Part shown: positions 25,846 to 35,156 of the stretch, piece by piece | Layout of the letters: each line of letters starts with the position of its first letter | Numbering within the stretch: the stretch's first letter is position 1 | Assembly: GCA_002707785.1 (NCBI GenBank) | Contig: PANW01000032.1 | Coordinates: 137,205-201,204 of the forward strand | Source of the DNA: Cellvibrionaceae bacterium | GTDB taxonomy: Bacteria > Pseudomonadota > Gammaproteobacteria > Pseudomonadales > Cellvibrionaceae | Direction of reading: 5' to 3' | DNA length: 64,000 nucleotides | Notes under the pieces: model-generated | What the model saw: the letters and a program-made list of their open reading frames with translations, nothing else | Told to the model about the DNA's origin: nothing | Databases searched by the model: none | Position numbers and translations under genes: made by a program

Positions 25846-26337
25846 ATGCCATCGCTAACCCAAGCCTTCATTGGCCTAGGCAGCAATCTCGAGACCCCGC
25901 TCGAGCAGGTAGCACGTGCGGTGCAAGAAATCGCTCAGCTCGATCAAACTGAGCTACTGGCTCAATCGCGCTGGTATCGCAGTAAACCGGTTGGCCCCGA
26001 GGATCAGCCGGATTACATCAATGGCGCCGTGCTCGTTAGCACAGCTCTAGACGCTGAGCAGCTACTAGACGCCCTGCAGGCCATCGAAAATGCACATCAG
26101 CGGGTCCGTAAGATTCACTGGGGACCACGTACCCTAGACCTCGACATCCTTTTGTTTGGCCAGCACACCATTGCCACCGAACGCCTAACCGTTCCCCACG
26201 CGTACTTGCGCGAGCGAAACTTCGTGCTCTATCCGTTGGCCGATATTTGTCGAGATTTAGTACTTCCCTCAGGCGAGGAACTTGAGTCATTATTAGCCCA
26301 CTGCTCAAGTAACGGGCTAATTCCAATTGAAGATTGA
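25846..26337 (+). CDS. folK: 2-amino-4-hydroxy-6-hydroxymethyldihydropteridine pyrophosphokinase
   Basis: FolK transfers pyrophosphate from ATP to 6-hydroxymethyl-7,8-dihydropterin in folate synthesis. The 163-residue protein starts with IGLGSNLE. It contains the signature WGPRTLDLDILLFG (about 93-106) with the two metal-binding aspartates, and the following VPHAYLRERNFVL. It begins 9 bases after pcnB and is followed by the kinase gene after 13 bases, so the three are one transcript. Confidence 0.96.
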   Translation: MPSLTQAFIGLGSNLETPLEQVARAVQEIAQLDQTELLAQSRWYRSKPVGPEDQPDYINGAVLVSTALDAEQLLDALQAIENAHQRVRKIHWGPRTLDLDILLFGQHTIATERLTVPHAYLRERNFVLYPLADICRDLVLPSGEELESLLAHCSSNGLIPIED

Positions 26338-26350
26338 TTAGGAGCAGACT

Positions 26351-27031
26351 GTGAGTGACGGTTTTAACATCACCATTGACACAAAAGGGCTGGATCTGCC
26401 GCGCTTTATTGCGGTGGAAGGGCCGATTGGCGTTGGCAAAACCACCTTAGCTCAGCATTTGGCCAAAACTCTGGGTTATGAGCTACTAGAAGAAAAAGCT
26501 GACGACAACCCCTTCCTAGAGCGTTTTTACGCCAATCCTAAAGCGGCCGCTCTGCCCACTCAGCTGTTTTTCTTGTTTCAACGAGCGCAGCAAATTCAGG
26601 ATCTTCGCCAGCAGGACATGTTTCAAACCGCCCGCGTGGCCGACTTTTTAATGGACAAAGACCAGCTGTTTGCCCAAGTGACGCTAGACGATGACGAACT
26701 CAACATCTACCAACAAGTCTACGACCAACTCACCATTGACGCCCCCGAGCCCGATTTGGTGATCTACTTGCAAGCGCCGAATAATGTACTAGAAGATCGT
26801 ATCCGTAACCGTGGCGTTGAAGCCGAGCGCAACATCAATAGCGGCTATCTGACCACACTAAACGACGCCTACATGCAGTTTTTTCACTACTACGATAGAG
26901 CACCTATGCTCATCGTTAACGCAACCGATTTGGATCTGGCCAACAACCCAGACCACTACCACCAATTGGTGGAATACATGCTGACCGTCAAAAGCGGTCG
27001 CCACTATTACAATCCAACCCCGACGCTCTAA
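26351..27031 (+). CDS. Deoxynucleoside kinase family protein
   Basis: A 226-residue P-loop kinase of the deoxyguanosine/deoxyadenosine/thymidine kinase family, which phosphorylates salvaged deoxynucleosides. The P-loop is GPIGVGKTT (24-32). The EEKADDNPFLERFY segment and an RNRGVEAERN lid-type motif (about 157-166) are typical. Translation starts at GTG 26351, six bases after GGAG. It lies between folK and panB, a neighbourhood shared with many gammaproteobacteria. Some relatives are annotated only as deoxynucleoside kinase. The exact substrate cannot be deduced. Confidence 0.88.
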   Translation: MSDGFNITIDTKGLDLPRFIAVEGPIGVGKTTLAQHLAKTLGYELLEEKADDNPFLERFYANPKAAALPTQLFFLFQRAQQIQDLRQQDMFQTARVADFLMDKDQLFAQVTLDDDELNIYQQVYDQLTIDAPEPDLVIYLQAPNNVLEDRIRNRGVEAERNINSGYLTTLNDAYMQFFHYYDRAPMLIVNATDLDLANNPDHYHQLVEYMLTVKSGRHYYNPTPTL

Positions 27032-27064
27032 TCAGCGACATTGTAATTAGCGAGTTGTAAGACT

Positions 27065-27892
27065 ATGCCATACGGAACTGTTCAGCCCCAAAACGGCCTC
27101 GCCAAGGCCATCACGACTCACACCCTTCGCAAAATGAAAGAAGAGGGAACCAAATTCGTAACCGTCGCACTCTATGACGCCCCGATGGCCTCAATGGCGC
27201 TCAAGAGTGGCGTTGAGGTATTGCTAGTGGGCGACAGCCTAGGCATGACAGTTTTGGGCTATGACAGCACCATTCCCGTCACCATGGAACAGATGATCTA
27301 TCACGTCGAAGCGGTCAAACGTGGCAATGATAAATCACTGATTATGGGCGATATGCCGTTCATGACTTACGCCACTCCCGAGCAAGCCATGACCAATGCC
27401 ACCCGCATCATGCAAGCCGGCGCCCATATGGTAAAACTGGAGGGTGGCGAGTGGCTCGCGCCCACCATCAGCATGCTCAGCGAGCGCGGCATTCCTGTTT
27501 GCGCCCACTTGGGACTCACCCCTCAATCTGTGAATAAGCTCGGCGGTTTTAGAGTTCAAGGTCGCAGCGAAGAGCAAGCCGAACAAATCCTCGCTGATGC
27601 GATTGCTCTCGACCAAGCCGGTGCCGATTTGCTGGTATTGGAGTGTGTTCCCTGTGAACTGGCCAAACGCATTACCGCAGCCGTTTCTATGCCGACTATC
27701 GGTATCGGTGCCGGGCGCGATACCGACGCGCAGGTGCTGGTGATCAACGACATTCTCGGTCTGACCGAGCAGCCACCAAAGTTCTCTAAGAACTTTTTAG
27801 TGGAAGCCGATGATATTCCCGGCGCCTTGAAAAAGTACACCAACGATGTGAAAACGGGCGTATTCCCCGGTGACGAACATAACTTCGGCTAA
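27065..27892 (+). CDS. panB: 3-methyl-2-oxobutanoate hydroxymethyltransferase
   Basis: PanB adds a hydroxymethyl group from methylene-tetrahydrofolate to ketoisovalerate, the first step of pantothenate synthesis. The 275-residue protein has the LVGDSLGMTVLGY (about 56-68) and GDMPFMTY motifs. The KLEGGEWLAP segment and the catalytic region LVLECVP complete the (beta/alpha)8 barrel pattern. The folate link explains its nearness to folK. panC, usually next, is not present downstream; the following gene is ribA on the other strand. Confidence 0.96.
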   Translation: MPYGTVQPQNGLAKAITTHTLRKMKEEGTKFVTVALYDAPMASMALKSGVEVLLVGDSLGMTVLGYDSTIPVTMEQMIYHVEAVKRGNDKSLIMGDMPFMTYATPEQAMTNATRIMQAGAHMVKLEGGEWLAPTISMLSERGIPVCAHLGLTPQSVNKLGGFRVQGRSEEQAEQILADAIALDQAGADLLVLECVPCELAKRITAAVSMPTIGIGAGRDTDAQVLVINDILGLTEQPPKFSKNFLVEADDIPGALKKYTNDVKTGVFPGDEHNFG

Positions 27893-28267
27893 ACCCCATT
27901 AACTTCCACTGCTTGTCAGGGTTGAGAATAATCCGGCGCCAAAGCTTATTCTCAGGCGCACTCAACCCCTTTCCTCTCATGTTGAGTTCACCAATCTAAC
28001 CAGCACACTTAAGCGCTGTGCGGCGAAGGCTGCGGCGGTTGTGATTAAAATTAGCTACTAGCGATTTAAATTGACGAGAGACATTAGAGGCCGTCGCCGA
28101 GATCGTGGACGGGTCATGTGACACAGATAGTTGCAATCGGTTGTCACGACCGACAATTTAAGCTCCAACTCACTGAAGCTTACACAAAGGAAGGAAGTGC
28201 GGCCGAACAGATCCCGTTCGGCCAAGCCAGTCTCAAAGCTCGTTGTTTGAGCAGCAATTAGAGAACC
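27893..28267. other. Convergent panB-ribA intergenic region with hairpins
   Basis: No convincing gene. Inverted repeats are visible: TGAGAATAA (27923-27931) with TTATTCTCA (27946-27954), nested within GGGTTGAG (27919-27926) and CTCAACCC (27961-27968). A third is GGCCGAAC (28201-28208) with GTTCGGCC (28216-28223). None is followed by a clear T-run, but they probably mark the ends of the panB and ribA transcripts. Confidence 0.45.
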
Positions 28268-28861
28268 CTATTCACCTTCAAGTAGATGTCCCAACTTTCC
28301 CTTTTTGGTTTCCAAATACTTAGCATTGTGCGGATTACGACCACTTTCATGAGCCACACGCTCGACCACATTGATGCCTAATTCTTTCAATGCATTTACT
28401 TTGCGAGGATTATTCGTCATCAACTTAATTTCTTTGATGTGCATATGTTCAAGCATTGGCTTAAGGATCGAGTAGTCGCGCATGTCTGCGCCGAAACCCA
28501 GCTGCTCATTAGCCTCAACCGTATCGGCTCCTTTGTCTTGAAGACGATAGGCTCTAATCTTATTCAGTAAGCCAATACCACGCCCTTCTTGACGCAGATA
28601 AAAAATCACACCTCGACCTTCCACCGCGATACGATGCATCGCCGCCTGTAATTGAGCACCACAATCGCAACGCAAACTGAATAACGCGTCCCCGGTTAGG
28701 CACTCGGAGTGAATACGAGCAAGTACAGGCTCATCCTCACCGATTTGCCCCATACTTAACACAACGTGCTCTTTATTGGTTTCGGTATCTTCGAAGCCAT
28801 GCATATCAAAGATGCCCCAAGATGTGGGGAGCTTTGATGATTCAACGTAACGAACAGTCAC
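28268..28861 (-). CDS. ribA: GTP cyclohydrolase II
   Basis: RibA opens GTP to the first pyrimidine intermediate of riboflavin. The 197-residue, single-domain enzyme has the zinc ligands C54, C65 and C67 in the segment [16 protein letters not shown]. It also has the REGRGIGL catalytic motif (about 92-99) and YDYS-type [10 protein letters not shown]. It lies 55 bases downstream of the aspartic-protease gene and may be the last gene of the rib operon. It supplies the activity that the C-terminal half of RibBA appears to lack. Confidence 0.96.
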   Translation of the reverse strand: MTVRYVESSKLPTSWGIFDMHGFEDTETNKEHVVLSMGQIGEDEPVLARIHSECLTGDALFSLRCDCGAQLQAAMHRIAVEGRGVIFYLRQEGRGIGLLNKIRAYRLQDKGADTVEANEQLGFGADMRDYSILKPMLEHMHIKEIKLMTNNPRKVNALKELGINVVERVAHESGRNPHNAKYLETKKGKLGHLLEGE

Positions 28862-28916
28862 AATCCAACCTCTTACTGTCGCGCCATCAACAAACTATTT
28901 ATTGTCGGAAACGCCT

Positions 28917-29555
28917 TTAATACTGACTCTGTAAAACCAGCACACCATTTTCTCGAAACATCTTCACCTTGCTGAGATAACTATTTCCCAGCAAGATCGT
29001 TTGTGGGAAGTCTCCCACACTGACCAAAGCGTCGACGTTGTGAACCGTTACTGTACCTACCGTAACGCTGTTCAAATTAACCAAATATCCTTGGGTATAA
29101 CCGTTAGCGGTGCTAATCGGTGTCAAAGTGCCATTGCGATAATCAACCCCAAGGGCCTTAGCTTGTGGCAAACTCATCGCCACGGTTGTGGCTCCGGTAT
29201 CCACCATCACTGACACTGGACGATTATTAATACGCGCCGGTGTCACATAGTGGCCGCCATGACTGGGCTGTAATCGCACTTCCGCCACTTCCGCTTTCTG
29301 ATAGCTGGAGGAAATACGTTTTGAGACTCCCAGACTATGTTGCTTGCCATCAATATCTAATACCGCTTTTTTGCTGTCGGCAGTCAACAAGGTGACACCG
29401 TTAAAAGTCTTTCCACGCTTCAACAGCTTTTGCTCACCGTCAACGATGATTAACGCACTACCGGCAAAAAGCCCCTTCACTTCAACACTTTTCGCCACGG
29501 CAGTATTCATTGCCAATAGCAACAGTAGTGCGAAGCAACAGCGAACTGGATTCAT
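28917..29555 (-). CDS. Periplasmic retropepsin-like aspartic protease
   Basis: A 212-residue protein with a signal peptide (FALLLLLAMNTAVA, cleavage near residue 21). A C-terminal retropepsin-like domain contains the catalytic triad VDTGATTVAMS (D119-T-G). Such single-domain proteases of clan AA work as dimers; physiological substrates are mostly unknown. Residues about 25-95 carry a separate beta-rich region. The ATG at 29555 overlaps the stop of pgpA (ATGA), so the two genes are translationally coupled. A longer frame to 29588 would spoil the signal peptide. Confidence 0.85.
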   Translation of the reverse strand: MNPVRCCFALLLLLAMNTAVAKSVEVKGLFAGSALIIVDGEQKLLKRGKTFNGVTLLTADSKKAVLDIDGKQHSLGVSKRISSSYQKAEVAEVRLQPSHGGHYVTPARINNRPVSVMVDTGATTVAMSLPQAKALGVDYRNGTLTPISTANGYTQGYLVNLNSVTVGTVTVHNVDALVSVGDFPQTILLGNSYLSKVKMFRENGVLVLQSQY

Positions 29556-30043
29556 GACACCATTAACCAATGAGTCACGTGCACACACACCAGCGCCATC
29601 AACCCTGCCAACACGTCATCAATCATAATACCGAAGCCGCCTTCTACTTTTTTATCCAACCAATTGATTGGCCAGGGCTTAAGTACGTCAAAAATACGAA
29701 ACCAGACAAAGCCAACAAAGATCCATAGCCAACCTGCAGGCGCCGCCAACATAGTAATCCAGTAGCCAACAAATTCATCCCAAACAATACCGGGATGATC
29801 ATGCACGCCGAGATCTTTCGAGGTTTTATCACAGAGATAAACCCCTACAACAAAAGTGACCAACAACATCAGACTGTAGGCCAGCAGCGGCAGTGACGAC
29901 ATCACCACATAAAGAGGAACAGCAGCCAATGTACCGACTGTTCCTGGAGCTTTCGGCGATAAACCCGAACCAAAACCAAAGGCTAAGGCATGCACGGGAT
30001 TGGCCAACAAACCCCGCCAGGAAGGGTTAGCCTTTGCTGTCAA
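29552..30043 (-). CDS. pgpA: Phosphatidylglycerophosphatase A
   Basis: PgpA removes phosphate from phosphatidylglycerol phosphate at the inner membrane. The 163-residue protein has four hydrophobic segments. It carries the family motifs LAFGFGSGLSPKAPGTVGTL (about 20-39) and HDHPGIVWDEFVGYWI, with acidic residues thought to be catalytic. It starts at TTG 30043, ten bases after a strong GAGGGG; no ATG or GTG is available. It overlaps thiL by 17 bases and the protease gene by 4, indicating tight translational coupling. Confidence 0.94.
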   Translation of the reverse strand: MTAKANPSWRGLLANPVHALAFGFGSGLSPKAPGTVGTLAAVPLYVVMSSLPLLAYSLMLLVTFVVGVYLCDKTSKDLGVHDHPGIVWDEFVGYWITMLAAPAGWLWIFVGFVWFRIFDVLKPWPINWLDKKVEGGFGIMIDDVLAGLMALVCVHVTHWLMVS

Positions 30044-30998
30044 AATGTTGATACCCCTCAGTGTTGATTGAAACTTCCTCTCCGTTGTACAAACAGGTTA
30101 CGCCTTTGCCACGAGTAATCTCGCCAATGTGATGAACCTGCAAACGCTTTTGATCCACCAGAGCTTCTAGCTGCGACATGCGTGACGGCGGCACAGTGAA
30201 ACACAATTGATAATCATCGCCACCGCTGAGCGCCCATTGAATACCTTTCTCAAAGGGCACCAATTTAGTCACCGGTTCAGACAGGGGCACTCGCTCAAGA
30301 TGTAGCGTTGCACCGACCACACTCTGCTCACAAATATGGCCAAGGTCAGCCACCAAACCATCGGATATATCAATCGCTGCTTCCGCAATTCCACATAGGG
30401 TTTTTGCCTGTTGCAACTGCGGCTGTGGGCGATAGTAGTGATCCATAAAATAATTAAAGGCTGACTTCCCTACCTCTAATTCTTGCTTAATGACCGCTAA
30501 TGCCGCCGCACCATTACCCACTGGACCGGTGACAAATACTTCGTCACCGACGCTAGCATTGCCGCGCATGAGCGCTCGCCCAGGCTCAACCGTACCGTGC
30601 ACTTGGATGGTAATACTGAGATGCCCTCGAGTGGTATCTCCCCCAACCAGGGCAATATTGTATTCATTGGCAACGCGAAACAATCCTTGCGAGAATCCCT
30701 TAACCCACTGCGAATTGGCGTTGGGTAAAGTCAGCCCTAATGTAAACCACATGGGTTCTGCACCCATCGCGGCTAAATCACTAAGATTAACCCGCAAAGC
30801 TCGCTCGGCAATCAACTCTGGATCAGCATTTTTAGGAAAGTGAATTCCGCCCACTAAGGTATCCATAGATACCGCCAACTGCTGTCCCTCGGGAACATTA
30901 AGCAAGGCGCAGTCGTCGCCGACGCCCATTGCCACCCCCAAGGCACCGGCCTCTTGACGAAAATAGCGTTCAATTAATTCAAATTCACCCACTGCCAT
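30027..30998 (-). CDS. thiL: Thiamine-monophosphate kinase
   Basis: ThiL phosphorylates thiamine monophosphate to the active diphosphate. The 323-residue ATP-grasp-like (PurM fold) enzyme has GVGDDCALL (21-29), the VSMDTLVGGIHF substrate segment, the LSDLAAMGAEP block, and VGGDTTRG. DISDGLVADLGHI lies in the second half. Its place between nusB and pgpA is conserved in gammaproteobacteria. Confidence 0.96.
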   Translation of the reverse strand: MAVGEFELIERYFRQEAGALGVAMGVGDDCALLNVPEGQQLAVSMDTLVGGIHFPKNADPELIAERALRVNLSDLAAMGAEPMWFTLGLTLPNANSQWVKGFSQGLFRVANEYNIALVGGDTTRGHLSITIQVHGTVEPGRALMRGNASVGDEVFVTGPVGNGAAALAVIKQELEVGKSAFNYFMDHYYRPQPQLQQAKTLCGIAEAAIDISDGLVADLGHICEQSVVGATLHLERVPLSEPVTKLVPFEKGIQWALSGGDDYQLCFTVPPSRMSQLEALVDQKRLQVHHIGEITRGKGVTCLYNGEEVSINTEGYQHFDSKG

Positions 30999-31049
30999 TG
31001 TGATTCCTTGTTCGCTGTCTATTGCCTCGCTAGATCCTTTAGCAAAGCG

Positions 31050-31499
31050 CTATTTTGACTTCTGCGTTGCCTGCACTTCCATCGCACGATGAGCCGCAGC
31101 AACTTTATCCAAAACACCATTAATGAACTTATGACTGTCTGTGGCGCCAAATTTTTTCGCCAAAGAGATCGCTTCGTTAATGACCACTTTATAGGGGACA
31201 TCTAGTCGCGACATCAACTCATAGGTCGAAATACGTAACAGCGCTTGAGTAACCGGATCCAGCTCGCTCTGCTCGCGCTCTTTCATGAACTCACCGAACG
31301 CTGTATCGATTTCATCTAGGCGTTTAGGCACTGAGTGAATTAGTTCGCGGTAATACGCAGTGTCCACTTTGCTCATATCGTTATCAGTGTGAAATTCCGC
31401 TTCGATCACATTGATCGCAGCGGATGTCATCTGCCACTGATACAGCGATTGCATGGCATAGTGTCGTGCTTTGCGGCGGGCCGCAGGAGAAACTGTCAT
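31050..31499 (-). CDS. nusB: Transcription antitermination factor NusB
   Basis: NusB with NusE (S10) binds boxA RNA and supports rRNA antitermination. The all-helical product is 149 residues from the ATG at 31499, which gives MTVSPAARRKARHYAMQSLYQWQ, the typical N-terminus. Upstream in-frame starts exist at 31520, 31535 and TTG 31538, but none has a clear ribosome-binding site. The outer ones fall inside a palindrome, so the start is uncertain. Conserved C-terminal VINEAISLAKKFG and KFINGVLD are clear. It sits after ribH as usual. Confidence 0.93.
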   Translation of the reverse strand: MTVSPAARRKARHYAMQSLYQWQMTSAAINVIEAEFHTDNDMSKVDTAYYRELIHSVPKRLDEIDTAFGEFMKEREQSELDPVTQALLRISTYELMSRLDVPYKVVINEAISLAKKFGATDSHKFINGVLDKVAAAHRAMEVQATQKSK

Positions 31500-31529
31500 T
31501 CCGATAGCATCCAATTTCATTAAAACAGA

Positions 31530-31549
31530 GGCCATCAAATTTGATGGCC
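31530..31549. repeat. 20-bp perfect palindrome between ribH and nusB
   Basis: GGCCATCAAA (31530-31539) is directly followed by its reverse complement (31540-31549). In mRNA it would form a hairpin just upstream of the likely nusB start. In DNA it could be a protein-binding site. Confidence 0.55.
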
Positions 31550-31559
31550 ACGTTAATCT

Positions 31560-32024
31560 TTAAACTTTATTGAGCAGAGAAACCATTTCCAGTGCAGTCA
31601 CTGCGGCTTCTTCACCTTTGTTACCTGCCTTAGTCCCGGAGCGCTCGATGGCTTGCTCGATAGAGTCAACGGTCAATACACCAAAAGTCACGACGGTATC
31701 GGAATTCAGCGACACCTGAGCCAAGCCTTTAGTGCACTCGCCAGCAACGTATTCGAAGTGTGGAGTACCACCGCGAATAACCGCACCCAACGCAATGATT
31801 GCATCGAACTCGCCTTTATTGGCCAGACGCTGAGCCAACAGCGGAAATTCAAATGCGCCAGGGGCGTAGTAGATGGTAATTTGATCTTCACTGATGCCAT
31901 GACGACGCAAACTATCGAGTGCGCCCTCCTTCAGGCTTTCTACAACAAAGCTGTTCCAACGGCTGACGATCAAGGCGTACTTGCCATTGCAGTTAGTGAA
32001 ATCCCCTTCAATCACTTTACTCAT
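31560..32024 (-). CDS. ribH: 6,7-dimethyl-8-ribityllumazine synthase
   Basis: RibH condenses dihydroxybutanone phosphate with the ribityl pyrimidine to give lumazine. It assembles into pentamers or 60-mer shells. The 154-residue protein has the substrate residues in SRWNSFV, PGAFEFP (about 50-56) and [14 protein letters not shown], with the catalytic histidine in HFEYV. It lies 38 bases downstream of ribBA and 60 upstream of nusB. Confidence 0.97.
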   Translation of the reverse strand: MSKVIEGDFTNCNGKYALIVSRWNSFVVESLKEGALDSLRRHGISEDQITIYYAPGAFEFPLLAQRLANKGEFDAIIALGAVIRGGTPHFEYVAGECTKGLAQVSLNSDTVVTFGVLTVDSIEQAIERSGTKAGNKGEEAAVTALEMVSLLNKV

Positions 32025-32062
32025 GATATTTGACTCTTCGTTATCTAAATTAAAAATTGCGA

Positions 32063-33181
32063 TTATTTCGCGCGATTATCAATGTACTCTGCCACTTCCA
32101 AATCAAAGCCGGAAATCGCATTGAACTTAAAGGGTGCACTCATCAGGCGCATGCTCTTAACCCCCAAATCCACCAGTATTTGTGAGCCGGTGCCCACCTG
32201 CTTGTACACCAAATCTTGGCTCGGACGCTCTTGCTTGCCTGACAGCATCCAATCAATACTGTCTTCAATATCGTTAGCGCTCTCATTGTGACAAATCACC
32301 ACCACGGCTCCACGACCTTCTTGGGCGACCATTTCAATGGCGCGATCGTAAGTCCACGGCATAAATTCTTGATCGCTACTACGACACACTTTAAACACGT
32401 CGCGGGCGGTGCTGCCGACGTGGACACGTACTAAGGCAGGCTCGCCATTTTTCAAATCGCCCATGGTCAGTGCGAAGTGTTTTTCCTGGCGAGCTTTATC
32501 CAAGTAGGTGTGCAAGGTGAACTCACCATACTGAGTTTGGATTTTTCTCTCGTTGACCGACTCAACCGTTTTTTCATTGATTGAACGGTATTGAATCAGA
32601 TCAGCAATGGTGCCGATCTTCAGGTTGTGCTCTTTGGCAAACACTTCCAAATCTGGACGACGAGCCATGGTGCCGTCTTCATTCATGATCTCAACAATCG
32701 CTGCCGCTGGCTCAAAACCGGCCAAACGCGATAGGTCACAACCGGCTTCAGTGTGTCCAGCACGGCTCAATACGCCACCAGGCTGGGCCATCAGCGGGAA
32801 AATATGACCCGGCTGTACAATATCAGAGGCCTTGGCGTCGCGAGCAACCGCAGCGCGCACGGTGCGAGCTCGGTCAGCGGCTGAGATACCGGTACTGACA
32901 CCCTCGGCGGCCTCAATCGAAACAGTGAAGTTTGTGGAATGTTGGGCAAGGTTATCAGATACCATCAACGGCAAATCCAACTGCTTACAGCGAGCAGGAG
33001 ACAATGTCAGGCAAATCAAGCCGCGGGCGTGAGTTGCCATGAAGTTGATGTCTTCAGGGCGCACCTGTTCGGCCGCCATCACCAAATCCCCTTCGTTTTC
33101 GCGATCTTCGTCATCCATCAAGATGACCATCTTGCCTTGACGAATATCGTCGATAAGCTCTTCTACTGTATTGAGTTTCAT
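32063..33181 (-). CDS. ribBA: 3,4-dihydroxy-2-butanone-4-phosphate synthase fused to a degenerate GTP cyclohydrolase II domain
   Basis: The N-terminal domain (about 1-205) converts ribulose 5-phosphate to dihydroxybutanone phosphate. It has the acidic [10 protein letters not shown] loop (23-32) and [14 protein letters not shown]. The C-terminal domain (about 210-372) is GTP cyclohydrolase II-like. It lacks the zinc-binding CX10CDC block and the REGRG motif is changed to QEGRGA. Cyclohydrolase activity is therefore improbable, and a complete ribA stands in the same cluster. The ATG at 33181 follows AAGG and matches the family start; 10 extra residues upstream are unlikely. Confidence 0.95.
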   Translation of the reverse strand: MKLNTVEELIDDIRQGKMVILMDDEDRENEGDLVMAAEQVRPEDINFMATHARGLICLTLSPARCKQLDLPLMVSDNLAQHSTNFTVSIEAAEGVSTGISAADRARTVRAAVARDAKASDIVQPGHIFPLMAQPGGVLSRAGHTEAGCDLSRLAGFEPAAAIVEIMNEDGTMARRPDLEVFAKEHNLKIGTIADLIQYRSINEKTVESVNERKIQTQYGEFTLHTYLDKARQEKHFALTMGDLKNGEPALVRVHVGSTARDVFKVCRSSDQEFMPWTYDRAIEMVAQEGRGAVVVICHNESANDIEDSIDWMLSGKQERPSQDLVYKQVGTGSQILVDLGVKSMRLMSAPFKFNAISGFDLEVAEYIDNRAK

Positions 33182-33287
33182 AACCAACCTTACTGAATCA
33201 ATGCTCGCCAAGCGGCGGGCGAGAAAAAAATGTCTCTACCAAGTACGACTTGCCGGGTTGTCCATAACGGACCCGATAGGTCGTGGC

Positions 33288-33953
33288 TCAGCTGCGATAA
33301 AAACCGTGTTCTGCCAAAAAAGCCAGATCAATGCCTTTCGAGGATGACGGCTGCGCCGCTTTATCCCCTAATAATAGTCGCTCTAAGTAACGAGCAATAA
33401 CGTCCACTTCCAAATTTACCTTGGAGCCAGCCTGATAGCTGCCAATCACGGTGCGCTCGATGGTATGAGGCACGATATTTAGCTCAAACTCATCGCCGTC
33501 TACAGCATTGACCGTCAAGCTGGTGCCGTCTACGGTCACTGAACCTTTATGAGCAATGTACTTAGCCAACTCGGCCGGCGCTTTAATACGGAAGCGCTCT
33601 GAACGGGCGTCTGGATGACGACTTAGCACTTCACCAACACCATCCACATGACCACTCACCATATGCCCACCAAGACGGGTCTGCGGCGTCAGGGCTTTTT
33701 CAAGATTGACCGGCATACCCCCCTGCCACTCGCGCAAGGTGGTGAAGTCCAAGGTTTCCACTGACACATCGGCCCAGTAACCATCGCCGGGCAGCTCAAC
33801 CACGGTGAGGCAGACGCCGTTGGTGGCAATGGAATCCCCCAGAGCCACATCTCCTAGGTCCAGTTCGTTGGTTTTCACTCGGAGGCGCAGATCACCCCCA
33901 CTGGGCTGTACGGCAACAATGTCACCTACGGCTTCGATAATGCCTGTAAACAT
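33288..33953 (-). CDS. ribE: Riboflavin synthase (alpha subunit)
   Basis: This enzyme dismutates two lumazine molecules to riboflavin. The 221-residue protein begins with the diagnostic MFTGIIEAVG. It shows two repeated barrel domains, each with a substrate motif: SIATNGVCLTV in the first and GSVTVDGTSLTVN in the second. GGHMVSGHVDGVG lies at the domain boundary. An FMN riboswitch often precedes ribE or ribB in other bacteria; I see none in the short gaps here. Confidence 0.97.
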   Translation of the reverse strand: MFTGIIEAVGDIVAVQPSGGDLRLRVKTNELDLGDVALGDSIATNGVCLTVVELPGDGYWADVSVETLDFTTLREWQGGMPVNLEKALTPQTRLGGHMVSGHVDGVGEVLSRHPDARSERFRIKAPAELAKYIAHKGSVTVDGTSLTVNAVDGDEFELNIVPHTIERTVIGSYQAGSKVNLEVDVIARYLERLLLGDKAAQPSSSKGIDLAFLAEHGFYRS

Positions 33954-34033
33954 GCTGTTATCACTTCTCTATTAATACTAAAGAGGTCGACACCGTTCAT
34001 GGTTTCGCCCCATCCAATCTGTTGCTCTCGGGA

Positions 34034-35140
34034 CTAACCTTCCGGGTCTGGCCGCGCGGTAATTCGCCAATCATTGCCCACCGAACGAAAGTCGCTGATG
34101 ATCAATGGCAGCTGCGCAGACATGGTCTGCAGAGGTAATTCAAATAAAGGCCGTGCATCACTACCCAAGAGTTTGGGGGCCATGTAGATGACCAGTTCAT
34201 CAATAAGGCCGCGTCGCAAAAATGCGCCCGCCAGATTGGCTCCTGCCTCGACCAAGACTTCATTGCACTGCCTGCGCCCCAATTCTTGTAACAGCGCAGT
34301 CAAATCCACTCGGCCATCGCTGCCGGCCAAACAGATCTGTTCGGCGTCCAGTTCAGAGTCGGGTTCCGACTGAGCCGAAACCACCAGTGAAGCGGGCGGC
34401 GATTGTACCACTTTACGATCATTTCGCAGCTGCTGATTTGAATCCAAAACAACCCGTAGCGGCTGGATCTTGGCCGCATCCTCAGCATTCTCGAGGCGTA
34501 ACTCACTGTCTCTAACCGTCAGCGACGAGTCATCGTGTAAAATCGAGCTAATACCGGTAATGATGGCGCAGCTGCGGGCCCTTAGTTTCTGTACGTCAGC
34601 GCGAGCCGAGGGCCCCGTGACCCACTTGCTTTCGCCGCTGGACATAGCGGTGCGCCCATCCAAGCTCATGGCCATTTTGCAGCGCACATAAGGGCGGCCT
34701 GTCTCCATACGACGGATAAAGCCTGGATTCAAATCCCAAGCCTGAGCTTCTAAAACCGGACCACGCACTTCGATACCAGCGGCTTCCATTCGATCCAGCC
34801 CGCGACCGGCCACTTGCGGATTGGGGTCTTCCATACCATAGACCACCGTGGCGACACCCGCCTCAATCAACGCCTCACAGCAAGGGCCTGTTTTTCCCGT
34901 GTGACTACAGGGTTCCAGAGTGACATAAGCGGTAGCACCCTTGGCTTGCTCTCCAGCCTGAACCAGCGCATTAACCTCCGCATGCCCTTCTCCAGCCCAC
35001 TGATGCCAGCCCTCGCCCACCACCTGGCCATCGCGCACAATAACGCACCCCACACGGGGGTTGGGCATGGTGGTATAGAGGCCTCGTTCAGCCAACTGAA
35101 TGGCTCGAGACATATGCTGAGTATCGATTTGGCGAGTCAT
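34034..35140 (-). CDS. ribD: Bifunctional diaminohydroxyphosphoribosylaminopyrimidine deaminase / 5-amino-6-(5-phosphoribosylamino)uracil reductase
   Basis: RibD performs the deamination and reduction steps of riboflavin synthesis. The 368-residue protein has the zinc deaminase domain (1-145) with H53-A-E55 in EGHAEVNA and cysteines C78 and C87 in EPCSHTGKTGPC. The NADPH-dependent reductase domain follows (about 148-368, KMAMSLDGRTA and VEAGANLAGAFL). The ATG at 35140 is 16 bases after the nrdR stop. An open frame to 35257 overlaps nrdR and is rejected. Confidence 0.96.
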   Translation of the reverse strand: MTRQIDTQHMSRAIQLAERGLYTTMPNPRVGCVIVRDGQVVGEGWHQWAGEGHAEVNALVQAGEQAKGATAYVTLEPCSHTGKTGPCCEALIEAGVATVVYGMEDPNPQVAGRGLDRMEAAGIEVRGPVLEAQAWDLNPGFIRRMETGRPYVRCKMAMSLDGRTAMSSGESKWVTGPSARADVQKLRARSCAIITGISSILHDDSSLTVRDSELRLENAEDAAKIQPLRVVLDSNQQLRNDRKVVQSPPASLVVSAQSEPDSELDAEQICLAGSDGRVDLTALLQELGRRQCNEVLVEAGANLAGAFLRRGLIDELVIYMAPKLLGSDARPLFELPLQTMSAQLPLIISDFRSVGNDWRITARPDPEG

Positions 35141-35156
35141 TACACTAGATTTCCAA

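Noticed and set aside
33182..33287. FMN riboswitch before ribBA or ribE
   Set aside because: The gaps are too short and lack the conserved RFN sequence blocks.
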